This document shows positions 1 through 9,809 of a stretch of 45,980 bases of DNA, one piece after another. Numbering within the stretch: the stretch's first letter is position 1; each line of letters starts with the position of its first letter. The DNA comes from Burkholderiales bacterium (GTDB lineage Bacteria > Pseudomonadota > Gammaproteobacteria > Burkholderiales > Burkholderiaceae_E), in contig SYIM01000003.1 in assembly GCA_005798775.1 (NCBI GenBank), forward strand, positions 1-45,980, in the 5' to 3' direction. The notes under the pieces are model-generated. The model ran no database searches. It worked only from the letters and a program-made list of their open reading frames with translations, and had not been told where the DNA came from. Both the position numbers and the translations under genes were made by a program.

Positions 1-127
1 AGAAATCGCCCATCCGGTAGAAGAGCAACATCTCCGGATACTCGGCCTTGATGCGCAGGAACTGCTGCATCATCGGCGTGTGGGAACTGGGTGAGGCCAC
101 CGCGGGCGTCTCGCGCGATATGGTCAT
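1..127 (-). CDS. mutS: DNA mismatch repair protein MutS, N-terminus only (gene runs off the left edge)
   Basis: Reverse strand from CAT at 125-127 reads [42 protein letters not shown], the characteristic MutS N-terminus; too short for the ORF track. Confidence 0.93.
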   Translation of the reverse strand, partial: MTISRETPAVASPSSHTPMMQQFLRIKAEYPEMLLFYRMGDF

Positions 128-144
128 GGGTAACGATGCACGGG

Positions 145-1134
145 CTAGCCCATGTAGGAGCGCCGACCGAAGTCACGCAGAAAGATGCGCACCAGGTGGC
201 GCTTGCGATCAGCTTCGTCGTAGTCCTGGTAATCGGTTCGCAGATGCGCCAGGCGAAAATTGTTCACGTACTGGATCTCGCCGGCATTCAGCACAAACGT
301 GATGTGGTTCTGTTCCCCTGACATGATGCGGGCGGCCTCGCGCAATGCCTCCAGGCCCAGTGCATCGGGCTGCAGGCCCGCCAGCTCATAGCCCTTGGGC
401 ACCAGCGCTGGATTGAAGCGCGAGCACACCTGCCCGCCTCGAAGCTCGAAAATCGGGTACAGGTTGGTCAGCGGGGCGCCCTCGGGATGCTCGCCCTGGC
501 GGTTCCAGTGAAAAGGTTCGTAAAGCCTGCGCAGCAGTTCAGGGCGCTGTTCGAGAAGCTCATTGTGCACGGTCATCATGCTCGCCGCTTTGCTGATGCC
601 GCCCGAGTGTGCGGTGCGCAGCACAAGCAATCCCAGGTACGGTGGCGGAAAGTTGAATCCGTAATCGCTGTGCCAGGAAATTTCCTGGTTGGTGAGGTCG
701 GCGCGTACCCGGGTATCGGTTTTCTTGCCAGTGTCGCGGACGTCATAGAGCAGCCGGCCGTCATAGGACTGCGCCACTGGCCGCGAGATCATCGAGGACA
801 GCATCCAGTACATGGCAGTGAGCGATTCCTTGTCGTGCCGCTGCACCGGCAGCCGGTCGAGCACAGCCATGCCCACGCCGTGGTCGAGTCGCTGTCGCAC
901 TTCCTTCATGAGCATGCGGCAGGCTTCAAGCGGATAGTCATCCAGACAGAGCGCCCGGATATCCATGGGATTGGTGCGAAGAATCGATATCACCTCGTCG
1001 ATTTCCGCGAGCGCAGGCTCTGGAACCGATACGCGCCAGTCGCTTTCACTGACATCGTCCCGCCGCCAGGCATAGGGCTTGGGGATGGGCTGCTCGTACA
1101 TGGCGGGCGAGGCGGGGCGGCTCAGATCATTCAT
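145..1134 (-). CDS. TauD/TfdA-family Fe(II)/2-oxoglutarate-type dioxygenase
   Basis: 329 aa; HxD motif in ISWHSDYGF and distal [12 protein letters not shown] typical of TauD/TfdA-like enzymes. Confidence 0.8.
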   Translation of the reverse strand: MNDLSRPASPAMYEQPIPKPYAWRRDDVSESDWRVSVPEPALAEIDEVISILRTNPMDIRALCLDDYPLEACRMLMKEVRQRLDHGVGMAVLDRLPVQRHDKESLTAMYWMLSSMISRPVAQSYDGRLLYDVRDTGKKTDTRVRADLTNQEISWHSDYGFNFPPPYLGLLVLRTAHSGGISKAASMMTVHNELLEQRPELLRRLYEPFHWNRQGEHPEGAPLTNLYPIFELRGGQVCSRFNPALVPKGYELAGLQPDALGLEALREAARIMSGEQNHITFVLNAGEIQYVNNFRLAHLRTDYQDYDEADRKRHLVRIFLRDFGRRSYMG

Positions 1135-1145
1135 GGCGGGTTTCC

Positions 1146-2429
1146 TCAGGCGAGTTGTCGCTCAATCCAGCGGCCAGTGGCGAGCAGCGCTTGTTCACCG
1201 CGCCGCGGACCAATCACCTGCAGGCCGATCGGTAGACCTGTGTCGCCTTTCATGACCGGCAGGTTGAGCGCGGGTGTCCACGCGAGGGTCCAGAGATAGT
1301 TGAACAGGACCGGCCCGGTGTCTTGAAGGCCGAGCGGCGCCTCGCCGATTGCGGACAGGGTGAGCGTGGCGTCGTACGGAGCGAGCTGCGCGAGCAGGTG
1401 ACTGCGGCCGCGCTCGAGCTCTGCAACGGCTGCGTGATAGGAGGTAAGGTCGATCCCCTGGGCGTCATTGACTAGCGCCTGCGCCGCGGCCGACATGACA
1501 TCGCGATGAGTGCGGTATTCATGCACCAGCACCCGACCCGCTTCAAATTTAGTGACCACCCAGCAGGCGTCGAGCAACTTTAGGTCGAGTCCGGGGTTCG
1601 CCACTTCAGTGAGCTCGGCCCCCGCACGACCGAGTCGCTCGATGATTTCATCGAACTGCTTGCGGGCATCGGCCCGGGCATCGTCCCAAAAGTCGCTCCG
1701 GTAGATGGCAAGCCGCGGAGCGCGCATGAGGCCGCTGCCCACCGCACGGTATTCACGCATCTGCAAAGCAGCGAGAAAGAGCGAAAGATCCTCGATGCTC
1801 CGCCCCATGCAGCCCAGCGTGTCGAGGCTTTCGGAGAGATGACGCACCCCGGAAAAGCTCAGCTCGCCGTAGCCCGGCTTGATGGCATGGACACCGCAGT
1901 AAGCAGCAGGTCGGATGACCGAGCCGCTCGTTTGCGTGCCGACCGCGAGCGGTACCATGAAGTCCGCCACAGCTGCAGCGGAGCCCGATGAGGAGCCGCC
2001 AGGCGAATGCGCGGCGTTGTGCGGGTTGGTACAGGCGCTGGGATGTCGATAGGCAAATTCGGTGGAGGCGGTTTTGCCAAGCACCAGTGCGCCTGCCTCG
2101 CGACTGAGCGCCACGCAGGCAGCGTCGGCGACAGGGCGATGGCCAGCATAGATACACGATCCGTACGCGGTCGGCTGATCGGCTGTATCAATCACGTCCT
2201 TGAATCCGACCGGGATGCCGTGGAGCAGGCCGGCCCGCGGCGAGGCATCGGCGCGTTTCGCACTGGCGATCGCAACCGCGGGGTCGATCTGGACCCAAGC
2301 GCGTACCAGGGGATCGCGGTGCTGAATGCGTTCAAGACAGCTCCGCACAAGGGCTTCAGCGCTCAGGGCGCCAGCAGCGATCTCGGCCGCTGCTTCGACG
2401 GCGGTCAAGCGATGCGGTTCGCGTGTCAT
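1146..2429 (-). CDS. Amidase (amidase signature family)
   Basis: KDVIDTADQPT, SPGGSSSGSAAAVADFMVPLAVGTQTSGSVIRPAAYCGV amidase signature; likely start MTREPHRL at 2429 rather than the track start 2510. Confidence 0.88.
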   Translation of the reverse strand: MTREPHRLTAVEAAAEIAAGALSAEALVRSCLERIQHRDPLVRAWVQIDPAVAIASAKRADASPRAGLLHGIPVGFKDVIDTADQPTAYGSCIYAGHRPVADAACVALSREAGALVLGKTASTEFAYRHPSACTNPHNAAHSPGGSSSGSAAAVADFMVPLAVGTQTSGSVIRPAAYCGVHAIKPGYGELSFSGVRHLSESLDTLGCMGRSIEDLSLFLAALQMREYRAVGSGLMRAPRLAIYRSDFWDDARADARKQFDEIIERLGRAGAELTEVANPGLDLKLLDACWVVTKFEAGRVLVHEYRTHRDVMSAAAQALVNDAQGIDLTSYHAAVAELERGRSHLLAQLAPYDATLTLSAIGEAPLGLQDTGPVLFNYLWTLAWTPALNLPVMKGDTGLPIGLQVIGPRRGEQALLATGRWIERQLA

Positions 2430-2653
2430 GGGAGCTTTTCGATTCGGGTACGGACGGGAACCATACTTCAAACGCAAAGCCCTGTACACGCGGGGGCCGG
2501 CAATCGGCACAGCGCCACGTGGCCGATGCCGCGCGGCGGAATTTCACCCGCGCGCTTGACGTATCAAAAGATCGTCGCGTACCGTCGGGCACTCTGACCG
2601 ACCGGTGATCGGTCTCCAAATCGATTTACAACGATCCTTAACGGAGGATTTTC

Positions 2654-3640
2654 ATGCTTCAGTCCAAATGGTTAGTAGCGGGTCTGCTATCGGCCGCGCT
2701 CGGTGCGTTTTCGGTTCAGGCCCATGCGCAGGCCAAGGTCAAGCTCCGCTTGGGGCATGTCACATCGGCCGCCGCTATCGCGGGCCAGGGCGGAAAGGCG
2801 TTTGCCGATGCCGCACGCCAGCTTTCAAACGGCGAAGTTGAAATCGAGCTCTTTCCCAGCGGGCAATTGGGCGGCGAACTTGAAATGCTCTCGCAGGTGC
2901 GTCTGGGCACGCTCGACATCGCCATGAACGGATCGGGCATTGTCGCGGCGATCGAACCCACCTTCAGCATCACCGAATTACCGTATATCTGGAAAGACCG
3001 TGATTCGGCCTGGAAGGTGCTCACCGGGCCGACCGGTACGCGCATTCTTGGCACGCTCGAGGCGAAGGGCATCAAGGGCCTGTCCTGGGGGGTATGGGAT
3101 TTCCGCGGTTTTCTCATGAATGGCACCGACATCAACCAGCCAGCCAACATGAAAGGCAAGAAAATCCGCGTGATTGAAAACGCGCTCTATGTGCGGACCG
3201 TGCAGGCTTTCGGCGGTAATCCGGTTCCGATGGCCTGGCCTGAGGTGTACACCGCACTCCAGCAGCGCACCATTGACGGCGTGGACACCAACTATCACGG
3301 CATGGCCGATTCCAAGTTGTTCGAGGTCGCCAAGAGCCTCGCGATCACCGATCACATCTTCACGGCCACGGTCTATGTGATGAACCTGAAGAAGTTCCAG
3401 GCGCTATCGCCGGCGCATCAGGATGTGGTTCTCAGGGCCTCACGTGCGGCAGGCGAAACCATGCGGGCCGGCGCGGCCAAGGCCAATGAGGACGCCATTG
3501 CAGTCATGGAAAAGAACGGCGTTAAGCTGATTCGCCCTGATCGTCCGCCGTTTGAGAACGCGGTGGCTGGTGTTCACAAGTTCTTCTCCACCATGGTGGG
3601 GGCCGATCTGCTGAAAGAAGTGGCGGACGCCCAGCGCTGA
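2654..3640 (+). CDS. TRAP transporter substrate-binding protein (DctP family)
   Basis: Signal peptide then KVKLRLGHVTSAAAIAGQGGKAFADAARQLSNGEVEIELFPSGQLGGELEMLSQVRLGTLDIAMNGSG; GGAGG RBS upstream. Confidence 0.92.
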   Translation: MLQSKWLVAGLLSAALGAFSVQAHAQAKVKLRLGHVTSAAAIAGQGGKAFADAARQLSNGEVEIELFPSGQLGGELEMLSQVRLGTLDIAMNGSGIVAAIEPTFSITELPYIWKDRDSAWKVLTGPTGTRILGTLEAKGIKGLSWGVWDFRGFLMNGTDINQPANMKGKKIRVIENALYVRTVQAFGGNPVPMAWPEVYTALQQRTIDGVDTNYHGMADSKLFEVAKSLAITDHIFTATVYVMNLKKFQALSPAHQDVVLRASRAAGETMRAGAAKANEDAIAVMEKNGVKLIRPDRPPFENAVAGVHKFFSTMVGADLLKEVADAQR

Positions 3641-3647
3641 CCGGTTC

Positions 3648-4508
3648 ATGCCCTTCGTCGATGCAAACGGGGTCCGGCTCCACTACGAGAGTGTGGGGTC
3701 GGGTCGGCCAGTGGTGTTTTGCCACGAATACGCGAGCGATGCGAGAGCATGGGAGGCGCAGCTACGCTATTTCGGCCAGCGCTATCACGCGATCGCGTAC
3801 AACGGCCGCGGCTATCCGCCGTCATCGGTGCCACAGGACGACCAGAGCTGGCTCCATCGGCATCTCATCGACGATCTGACCGCTGTTCTGGACGGGTTGG
3901 GCATCGAGCGCGCACACGTGGTGGGTCAGGCCACGGGAGGTAACGTCGCGCTCAATTTTGCGGTTGCAAACCCCGGGCGTGTGATGGGTCTGGTGGTGAT
4001 TGGCGCCGGCGCTGGCACCACTGATCGCGAGCGATGGCTGGCCGACGCGCGGGCGCTGGCTGACGATATCGCAAGACGGGGTACCCGCGAGGCGTTCGCA
4101 GCCATTGAAGAGGCGCCACAGCGCGCCATCTTCAAAACTAAAGATCCGCTTGGCTGGGAGGGTTTTCGTGCGCTCCTTCATGATCTTCCAGCCGGTTCAG
4201 CCGAGAAGCTGATGCGGATCACGCTCACCGACAGGTTGCCTGTCACTGCTTTAGCCGTGCAGTTGCGGCGGCTAGACCTGCCCGTGCTGGTCATGACGGG
4301 CGACCAGGACTTTCCCTCGCACGAAGCCTGCCGCTTCATCCGTGACCATGCACCGCATGCCGGGCTGGCCATGCTTCCGATGTGCGGACATGCAATGAAC
4401 CTGGAGGAGCCCATGCTCTTCAATCAGATGGTCTCGGAATTTTTGTCTTCGGTGGACGCGGGCCGCTGGGGCACCTGGTCGTGCGTCGGGACAGGGAGCA
4501 AGAACTGA
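3648..4508 (+). CDS. Alpha/beta-hydrolase-fold protein with altered nucleophile elbow (GQATGG)
   Basis: HEYASDARAW, VVGQATGGNVALNFA, TGDQDFPSHE, CGHAMNLEEP; stop overlaps the next start (TGATG). Confidence 0.82.
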   Translation: MPFVDANGVRLHYESVGSGRPVVFCHEYASDARAWEAQLRYFGQRYHAIAYNGRGYPPSSVPQDDQSWLHRHLIDDLTAVLDGLGIERAHVVGQATGGNVALNFAVANPGRVMGLVVIGAGAGTTDRERWLADARALADDIARRGTREAFAAIEEAPQRAIFKTKDPLGWEGFRALLHDLPAGSAEKLMRITLTDRLPVTALAVQLRRLDLPVLVMTGDQDFPSHEACRFIRDHAPHAGLAMLPMCGHAMNLEEPMLFNQMVSEFLSSVDAGRWGTWSCVGTGSKN

Positions 4509-5107
4509 TGTTTCCAACACCTTTCGAACTCAAGTTGCTGTTCTGGGTCTGCGTGGTCATGGCCCTTTGGCTGGGCTGGATTGTCCGCGCTGATTGCGCC
4601 TCGCTGCCGCTGGTGCCGCGCATCTGGCGAAATTTCGAGAATTCCGTCACCGTGTTTCTGATGTTGCTCATGCTGTCGGCCTCCACCGTCCAGGTGCTTG
4701 CGCGCTATGTGCTTCCTGATGATGTGACGCTGCCCTGGACCGAGGAGGCCGGGCGGTTGTTCATGGTCTGGGCCACGCTATGGGCAGCGGCCACGGTACA
4801 GCGAACGGATGAGCACATCGCGATGAACGCTGTTTTCGACCTGCTCCCGGAGGCGGCGCAGCGCTGGCTGCTGGTGTTCTGCGACCTGCTCACGATCGCA
4901 CTCCTCGCGCCAGTGACCTGGTGGGGCTGGAGCAATGCCCGCACGCTCGACATCATGCAGTCGATCTCGCTCGGGCTGCCGCTTTCGATCTTCGCGTACT
5001 CCATTCCGGTGACTGCGGGTCTGATGATCATTTTTTCGCTCGGCCTCATTGCGCGCCGATTCTCGGACCAGCCGGTCCGCACTGGCGGCAGCACCGTCGA
5101 GATCTGA
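4508..5107 (+). CDS. TRAP transporter small permease (DctQ family)
   Basis: NSVTVFLMLLMLSASTVQVLARYVLPDDVTLPWTEEAGRLFMVWATLWAAA; likely start ATG 4508 (track start 4382 is too early). Confidence 0.88.
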   Translation: MFPTPFELKLLFWVCVVMALWLGWIVRADCASLPLVPRIWRNFENSVTVFLMLLMLSASTVQVLARYVLPDDVTLPWTEEAGRLFMVWATLWAAATVQRTDEHIAMNAVFDLLPEAAQRWLLVFCDLLTIALLAPVTWWGWSNARTLDIMQSISLGLPLSIFAYSIPVTAGLMIIFSLGLIARRFSDQPVRTGGSTVEI

Positions 5108-5125
5108 CCAGGAAAGTAATGCCCT

Positions 5126-6418
5126 ATGGATGGCCTCACGCTCATCACGATTGTCTTTTTTGTTCTGTTCGCTTTGCGGGTTCCGATCGCCATCACGCTA
5201 ATCGGTTCCTCCCTCGTGGGGCTGATGTTTGCGCCTTCGTCCATTCCCATCTCCACGCTGCCCACCACCATGTGGCAGGGCGTCAACCACTTTGTTCTGC
5301 TCGCTATTCCATTCTTCATTCTGATGGGTGACCTGGCGCTCGCCTCCGGCGTCACCCAGCGGTTGGTCAATGTGGCCAAGGCCTGGATCGGTCACATACA
5401 TGGCGGGCTCGCGCATGTGAGCGTGTCGGTCAATATCGTGATGGCGGGTATGTCGGGCTCTGATCTCGCCGATGCGGCCGCCACCGGCAAGCTGCTGATT
5501 CCAGCCATGAAGCGTGCGGGTTACCCGGTGGCCTATGCGGCATCGATCATTGCAGGGGCGGCCATGATCGGTCCGCTCATCCCGCCATCGATCGCCTTCA
5601 TCCTCTATGCCGCAGCCACGGAAGCCTCGGTTGGCCGGTTGTTTCTGGGTGGGGCTATTCCCGGCGCGCTGCTTGGGGCCCTCCTGATGTTGCAGGCCTA
5701 CGTGCAGGCGCGTCGGAACAATTTTCCGAAGGAGCCCAAGGCCACATTCGCTGAGCGGGTGAAGACCACTGCGGTCGGCATGCCGGTGCTGCTCATTCCC
5801 GCTGTGGTGCTGGGCAGCATCCTGTCCGGCATTGCGACACCCACCGAGGCAGCGGTGCTCGGCGTACTCGCTGTGATCGTGGTCGGTGGCTTCATGTATC
5901 GGGAAATGTCCGCGGCCACTTTTACTCGCCAGGTGCTGGCCACCTCGCGCACCATGGGCTCGGTCTTTCTGATCATTGCAGCCGCTGCGGTGTTCGGCCG
6001 GGTGCTCACGCTCTACGGCGTGGCAGACGGACTCGCTACCTGGATGACCGGCATCACCCGTGATCCGGCAGTATTCCTGTTTGCGGTCATCGTTATCTAC
6101 CTGCTTCTCGGCTGCATGCTCGATACCGTACCCATCATTCTGGTGTTCGTGCCGCTTCTCATGCCAACAGTGACTGCGCTGGGTATCAACGAGGTTCAGT
6201 TCGGTGTGATCACGGTCTTTACCCTTCTCATTGGGCTGGTGACGCCCCCTTACGGGCTCACGATGTTCCTGCTCTGCCGGATCGCCAATATTTCAATGAT
6301 GCAGTTCTGGAAGGAAATGTGGCCGATCTTCGGCACCATGCTGGTGACGCTCGCGTTGATTACTGTCTATCCCGAACTTACCACCTGGTTGCCTGATCTC
6401 TTGATGCCCGTTAAATGA
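5126..6418 (+). CDS. TRAP transporter large permease (DctM family)
   Basis: 430 aa, multi-TM; AIPFFILMGDLALASGVTQRLVNVAKAWIGHIHGGLAHVSVSVNIVMAGMSGSDLADAAATG, IGPLIPPSIAFILYA. Confidence 0.94.
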   Translation: MDGLTLITIVFFVLFALRVPIAITLIGSSLVGLMFAPSSIPISTLPTTMWQGVNHFVLLAIPFFILMGDLALASGVTQRLVNVAKAWIGHIHGGLAHVSVSVNIVMAGMSGSDLADAAATGKLLIPAMKRAGYPVAYAASIIAGAAMIGPLIPPSIAFILYAAATEASVGRLFLGGAIPGALLGALLMLQAYVQARRNNFPKEPKATFAERVKTTAVGMPVLLIPAVVLGSILSGIATPTEAAVLGVLAVIVVGGFMYREMSAATFTRQVLATSRTMGSVFLIIAAAAVFGRVLTLYGVADGLATWMTGITRDPAVFLFAVIVIYLLLGCMLDTVPIILVFVPLLMPTVTALGINEVQFGVITVFTLLIGLVTPPYGLTMFLLCRIANISMMQFWKEMWPIFGTMLVTLALITVYPELTTWLPDLLMPVK

Positions 6419-7332
6419 GCACCGTTCTTGTCACAGGACTGAACGGACTGATTGGTCGGGCGGTGGCCGACCGGCTGGTTCGCGATGGCCGATCCATCGT
6501 TGGGATGGACCAGCGGGTGAGCCCCCATGAATTCTTTCCCGTGCTGGCGCACGACTTGCCGGATCCGCACCGGTGGCATGAGGTGATCCAGCGTTTCGGC
6601 ATCACCGATATCATTCATCCGGGGGGGATCTCGGGGCCGATGCTGCGCCCGGATGCGCCAGCCCGTATCATCGATATCAACCTCACCGGGGTCGCGGGCC
6701 TTCTTGAGGCGGCGCGTGTTCACCGCATCCGCCGGGTGGTCTGTTTCTCCTCCGTGCTGGCCTATGGCGATCAGCCCGACCTGGCGCCTGTCACCGAGCG
6801 CACCTTGCCGCAGCCCACCACGATGTATGGTGCGACCAAGGCAGCGGGCGATGCGCTGATCAGCGCCTATCACGCGCAGTTCGGAGTGGATGCGGTATCG
6901 CTTCGGGTGGCTGGCTGCTATGGTCCTGGGCGGGTGACGCCGTGCGTGATCCGGCTGACCCTGGAGGCAGCACTGCGCGGGGAGGCTGCTCGGTTTCGCA
7001 GCGACCCGCGGCGGACGCGACAGTTCGTCTATGTCGATGATGTCGTCGATGCGGTGGTGGCTGTGCTCGATACGCCCGCGCTCGCTCAACGCACTTACAA
7101 CCTTGGACCGGGTGTGGCGCACAGCCTGTCAGAGGTCGAAGCTGCGGTTCGTACCTGTCTGCCTGAGGCTCGTGTCATCGATGACCCGAGCGGGCCGTTG
7201 GTGGGCAGCTTCGGTCTGGGGGCACTCAGCATTGAAGCGGCGCAACGTGATCTCGCGTTTTCGCCGCGAACGCCGCTTGCTGAAGGCGTAAAGCGCACGC
7301 TAGCCTGGGTCAGGCAGCGCGGAGACGGTTGA
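6415..7332 (+). CDS. NAD-dependent epimerase/dehydratase (extended SDR)
   Basis: VLVTGLNGLIGRAVADRL Rossmann motif, FSSVLAYG, YGATKAAGD (YxxxK); overlaps dctM stop (ATGA). Confidence 0.9.
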   Translation: MSTVLVTGLNGLIGRAVADRLVRDGRSIVGMDQRVSPHEFFPVLAHDLPDPHRWHEVIQRFGITDIIHPGGISGPMLRPDAPARIIDINLTGVAGLLEAARVHRIRRVVCFSSVLAYGDQPDLAPVTERTLPQPTTMYGATKAAGDALISAYHAQFGVDAVSLRVAGCYGPGRVTPCVIRLTLEAALRGEAARFRSDPRRTRQFVYVDDVVDAVVAVLDTPALAQRTYNLGPGVAHSLSEVEAAVRTCLPEARVIDDPSGPLVGSFGLGALSIEAAQRDLAFSPRTPLAEGVKRTLAWVRQRGDG

Positions 7333-7388
7333 ATCGTGTTCGGGGCGGATTGAGTTCACCGGCTGTCGCGTGGGTGGGTTCGGCCTGT

Positions 7389-7901
7389 TTACACATCGCG
7401 TACATGCCGCAGTAACTGGAACGATACGCGCCAGCGCTGCCCATCGCAGTCTATCGAGGCGGTCTGCGCGTTGACCCGGGTGATCACACCGATCCGCGGT
7501 TGCAGATGCCGATCGTCAAAGCTCACCCGGTCGCCGGCCCGAAACGACTCGCGCGTCGGTTTGGGCGGGGGCATGGGCGGCGGGTCGCTCGCCCGCCCAG
7601 CTGGGCTTGAGGCATCTGGTTCGATCGCGACATAAGGCAGTTTCCAGTGCTGGCGAAGCGCATCGTCGCGAACGACCGCATGGCGATCCTGTAGATCCAC
7701 CACCCGACCGCTTCGCATCGCGAGTTCGGCGGTGTTGCCACGATGATCAACGAAACCGACAGCCTGACCCACATGCAGCCGGGCGCGGACGTCGAGAATC
7801 CTCCGTGGGTCGGTCAGCAGTCGATCAAGCACCAGGCTCAGGTGATAGAGGTCGACGCTGCGGGAGCGATGGAGGGCCTCTAGCGTGTCGGGATTGATCA
7901 T
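7389..7901 (-). CDS. Hypothetical protein with two SH3/KOW-like repeats
   Basis: HVGQAVGFVDHRGNTAELAMRSGRVVDLQDRHAVV and AGDRVSFDDRHLQPRIGVITRVNAQTASIDCDGQRWRVS look like tandem small-beta-barrel repeats. Confidence 0.55.
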   Translation of the reverse strand: MINPDTLEALHRSRSVDLYHLSLVLDRLLTDPRRILDVRARLHVGQAVGFVDHRGNTAELAMRSGRVVDLQDRHAVVRDDALRQHWKLPYVAIEPDASSPAGRASDPPPMPPPKPTRESFRAGDRVSFDDRHLQPRIGVITRVNAQTASIDCDGQRWRVSFQLLRHVRDV

Positions 7902-8025
7902 CAGTCGCCTTTCCTGGGCCGGTCGTGGGTAATGAACAGCATACCGTTTCGGTCAACGCTTCACGGGTCGGCTTATATCCATGCTCCGCAGTATCGTGCG
8001 CCATTCCCACCATCGGAGTCTGACC

Positions 8026-8658
8026 ATGGCTGCCCCCATCGATCTGTACACCTGGAACACGCCCAACGGACGCAAGATCAGCGTTGCCCTTGAAGAAATG
8101 GGTCTGCCCTATACGGTACATCCAGTAGACATTACCAAGGGGCGCCAGCTCGAGGAGGCGTTTCTGCGGATCAGCCCGAACAACCGTATTCCGGCCATTG
8201 TCGATCACGATGGCCCGGGAGGCGAGCCACTCAGCGTTTTCGAGTCGGGCGCGATCCTCATTTATCTGGCCGAGAAAACGGGCCGCTTCCTGCCGGCTGA
8301 CCGCCGTGCGCGCGTGCAGGCGCTGGAGTGGCTGATGTGGCAGATGGGCGGGTTTGGTCCTATGCCCGGGCAGGTACATCATTTTCTGGGTGTGAGCGAC
8401 CCGCACGATCAGCGCTATGGGCTCGAGCGCTACAGCAAGGAAACGCTTCGCCTCTACGGCGTGATGAACAAGCGGCTGGGTGCGCACGAATTCTTTGCGG
8501 GCGCGCTCTCGATTGCCGACTTTGCCATTCTCGGCTGGGCTTGGCGGCACGAGCGCCATCGGGTTGATTTGAATGCTTACCCCAATGTGAAACGCTGGTA
8601 CGACCAGATGATGGCAAGGCCCGCGGTTCAGCGTGGCTTTGCGGTGGGGATGAATTGA
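8026..8658 (+). CDS. Glutathione S-transferase family protein (YfcG-like)
   Basis: TWNTPNGRKISVALEEMGLPYTVHPVDITKGRQ, NNRIPAIVDH, ESGAILIYLAEKTG; likely start ATG 8026. Confidence 0.9.
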   Translation: MAAPIDLYTWNTPNGRKISVALEEMGLPYTVHPVDITKGRQLEEAFLRISPNNRIPAIVDHDGPGGEPLSVFESGAILIYLAEKTGRFLPADRRARVQALEWLMWQMGGFGPMPGQVHHFLGVSDPHDQRYGLERYSKETLRLYGVMNKRLGAHEFFAGALSIADFAILGWAWRHERHRVDLNAYPNVKRWYDQMMARPAVQRGFAVGMN

Positions 8659-8662
8659 ATGA

Positions 8663-8697
8663 CGAGGCGTAGGCCCCCGCCTTAGTTGCACGCCTCG
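8663..8697. terminator. Candidate bidirectional terminator hairpin between convergent GST and SbtA genes
   Basis: CGAGGCGT (8663-8670) ... ACGCCTCG (8690-8697) with nested AGGC/GCCT pairing; no long T-tract. Confidence 0.4.
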
Positions 8698-8711
8698 CTG
8701 GTTGGCTGCGC

Positions 8712-9719
8712 TCAGCCCAGCACCACCGCTGCAACCCAGCTACAGAGCGGAATGCCCGCCAGCAGGTTGATGGGAAAGGTGATGCCCAGCGACAGGCCGC
8801 AATAAAGCGCCGGGTTGGCTTCGGGAATCGCCTGGCGCATGACGGCTGGCACTACGATGTATGACGCGCTTGCCGACAACACCATGAGGAGCGCGGCATC
8901 GGTGGCGGGTAGCCGCAGGGTGGCGCTCAGAGCCAGGGCGATGGCGGCATGCACGATCGGCGCGAGCACCGCGTAGGCGATGAGAAGCGGCGGCGCCTTG
9001 CGCGCATCACCGAGATTGCGCGCCACGGTGAGGCCCATGTCGATCAGGAAAAAGGCGAGCATCCCCTTGAATAGATCGATCGAAAATGGCTGCATGACCG
9101 CGCGTCCGGACTCGCCGCTCAGCATGCCCACCATGAGCCCTCCGATCAGGAGCAGATGCGAACCGTTGGTGAGTGACTCATGCAGGATGCGCCCAACCTG
9201 GGAGCCCGCGCCTGGCCCGGGGAGCGTAGCCACCGCCGCGTTGCTTCCGGGCAAGAGTGACCTTGCGATTTGTTCGGTACGTAGCGCGTTGGCAATCAGC
9301 ACCGCGACCAGAATCGCGGGTGACTCCATGAGTACCAGTGCGACCGCCATATGACCGCCCGCTGGCGTTCCCAAATCTTGAAGATACTGCGCAGCGGTGA
9401 GAAAAGTGACCGCACTCACCGACCCGTAGGACGCCGCGATGGCGGCTGCGTCGAAGCGGCCGATGCGGTGTCTCAGCACGAAATAACCGAAGATCGGGGC
9501 GAGCAAAGCCATCAGCACGGCGCCAAGAAGGCTGGCCGCGACAGACGCGGTGAGGCCAGACTCTGCGAGCGCAAAACCGCCTTTCAAACCAAGCGCCATC
9601 AACAGGTAGAGCGACAGGAATCGGGCGATGGGTGCCGGAATTTCCAGATCGGATCGGATCAGACCGGCGAACACACCGAAGACAAAGAACAGAATAGCGG
9701 GATCGAGCAGTGCGGGCAT
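8712..9719 (-). CDS. Sodium-dependent bicarbonate transporter family permease (SbtA-like)
   Basis: DPAILFFVFGVFAGLIRSDLEIPAPIARFLSLYLLMALGLKGGFALAESG and AASYGSVSAVTFLTAAQYL typical of SbtA family. Confidence 0.85.
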   Translation of the reverse strand: MPALLDPAILFFVFGVFAGLIRSDLEIPAPIARFLSLYLLMALGLKGGFALAESGLTASVAASLLGAVLMALLAPIFGYFVLRHRIGRFDAAAIAASYGSVSAVTFLTAAQYLQDLGTPAGGHMAVALVLMESPAILVAVLIANALRTEQIARSLLPGSNAAVATLPGPGAGSQVGRILHESLTNGSHLLLIGGLMVGMLSGESGRAVMQPFSIDLFKGMLAFFLIDMGLTVARNLGDARKAPPLLIAYAVLAPIVHAAIALALSATLRLPATDAALLMVLSASASYIVVPAVMRQAIPEANPALYCGLSLGITFPINLLAGIPLCSWVAAVVLG

Positions 9720-9809
9720 GGTGTTTAACCTGGATCGCGATTGTCCCCAAAGATCAATTACCTTGTAAAATTGATATTTAAATATTTATACATCAGTAAA
9801 TATCTATAT

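Noticed and set aside
487-1299. 270-aa plus-strand ORF opposite the TauD-like gene
   Set aside because: Mirror ORF; minus strand carries the iron-binding motifs
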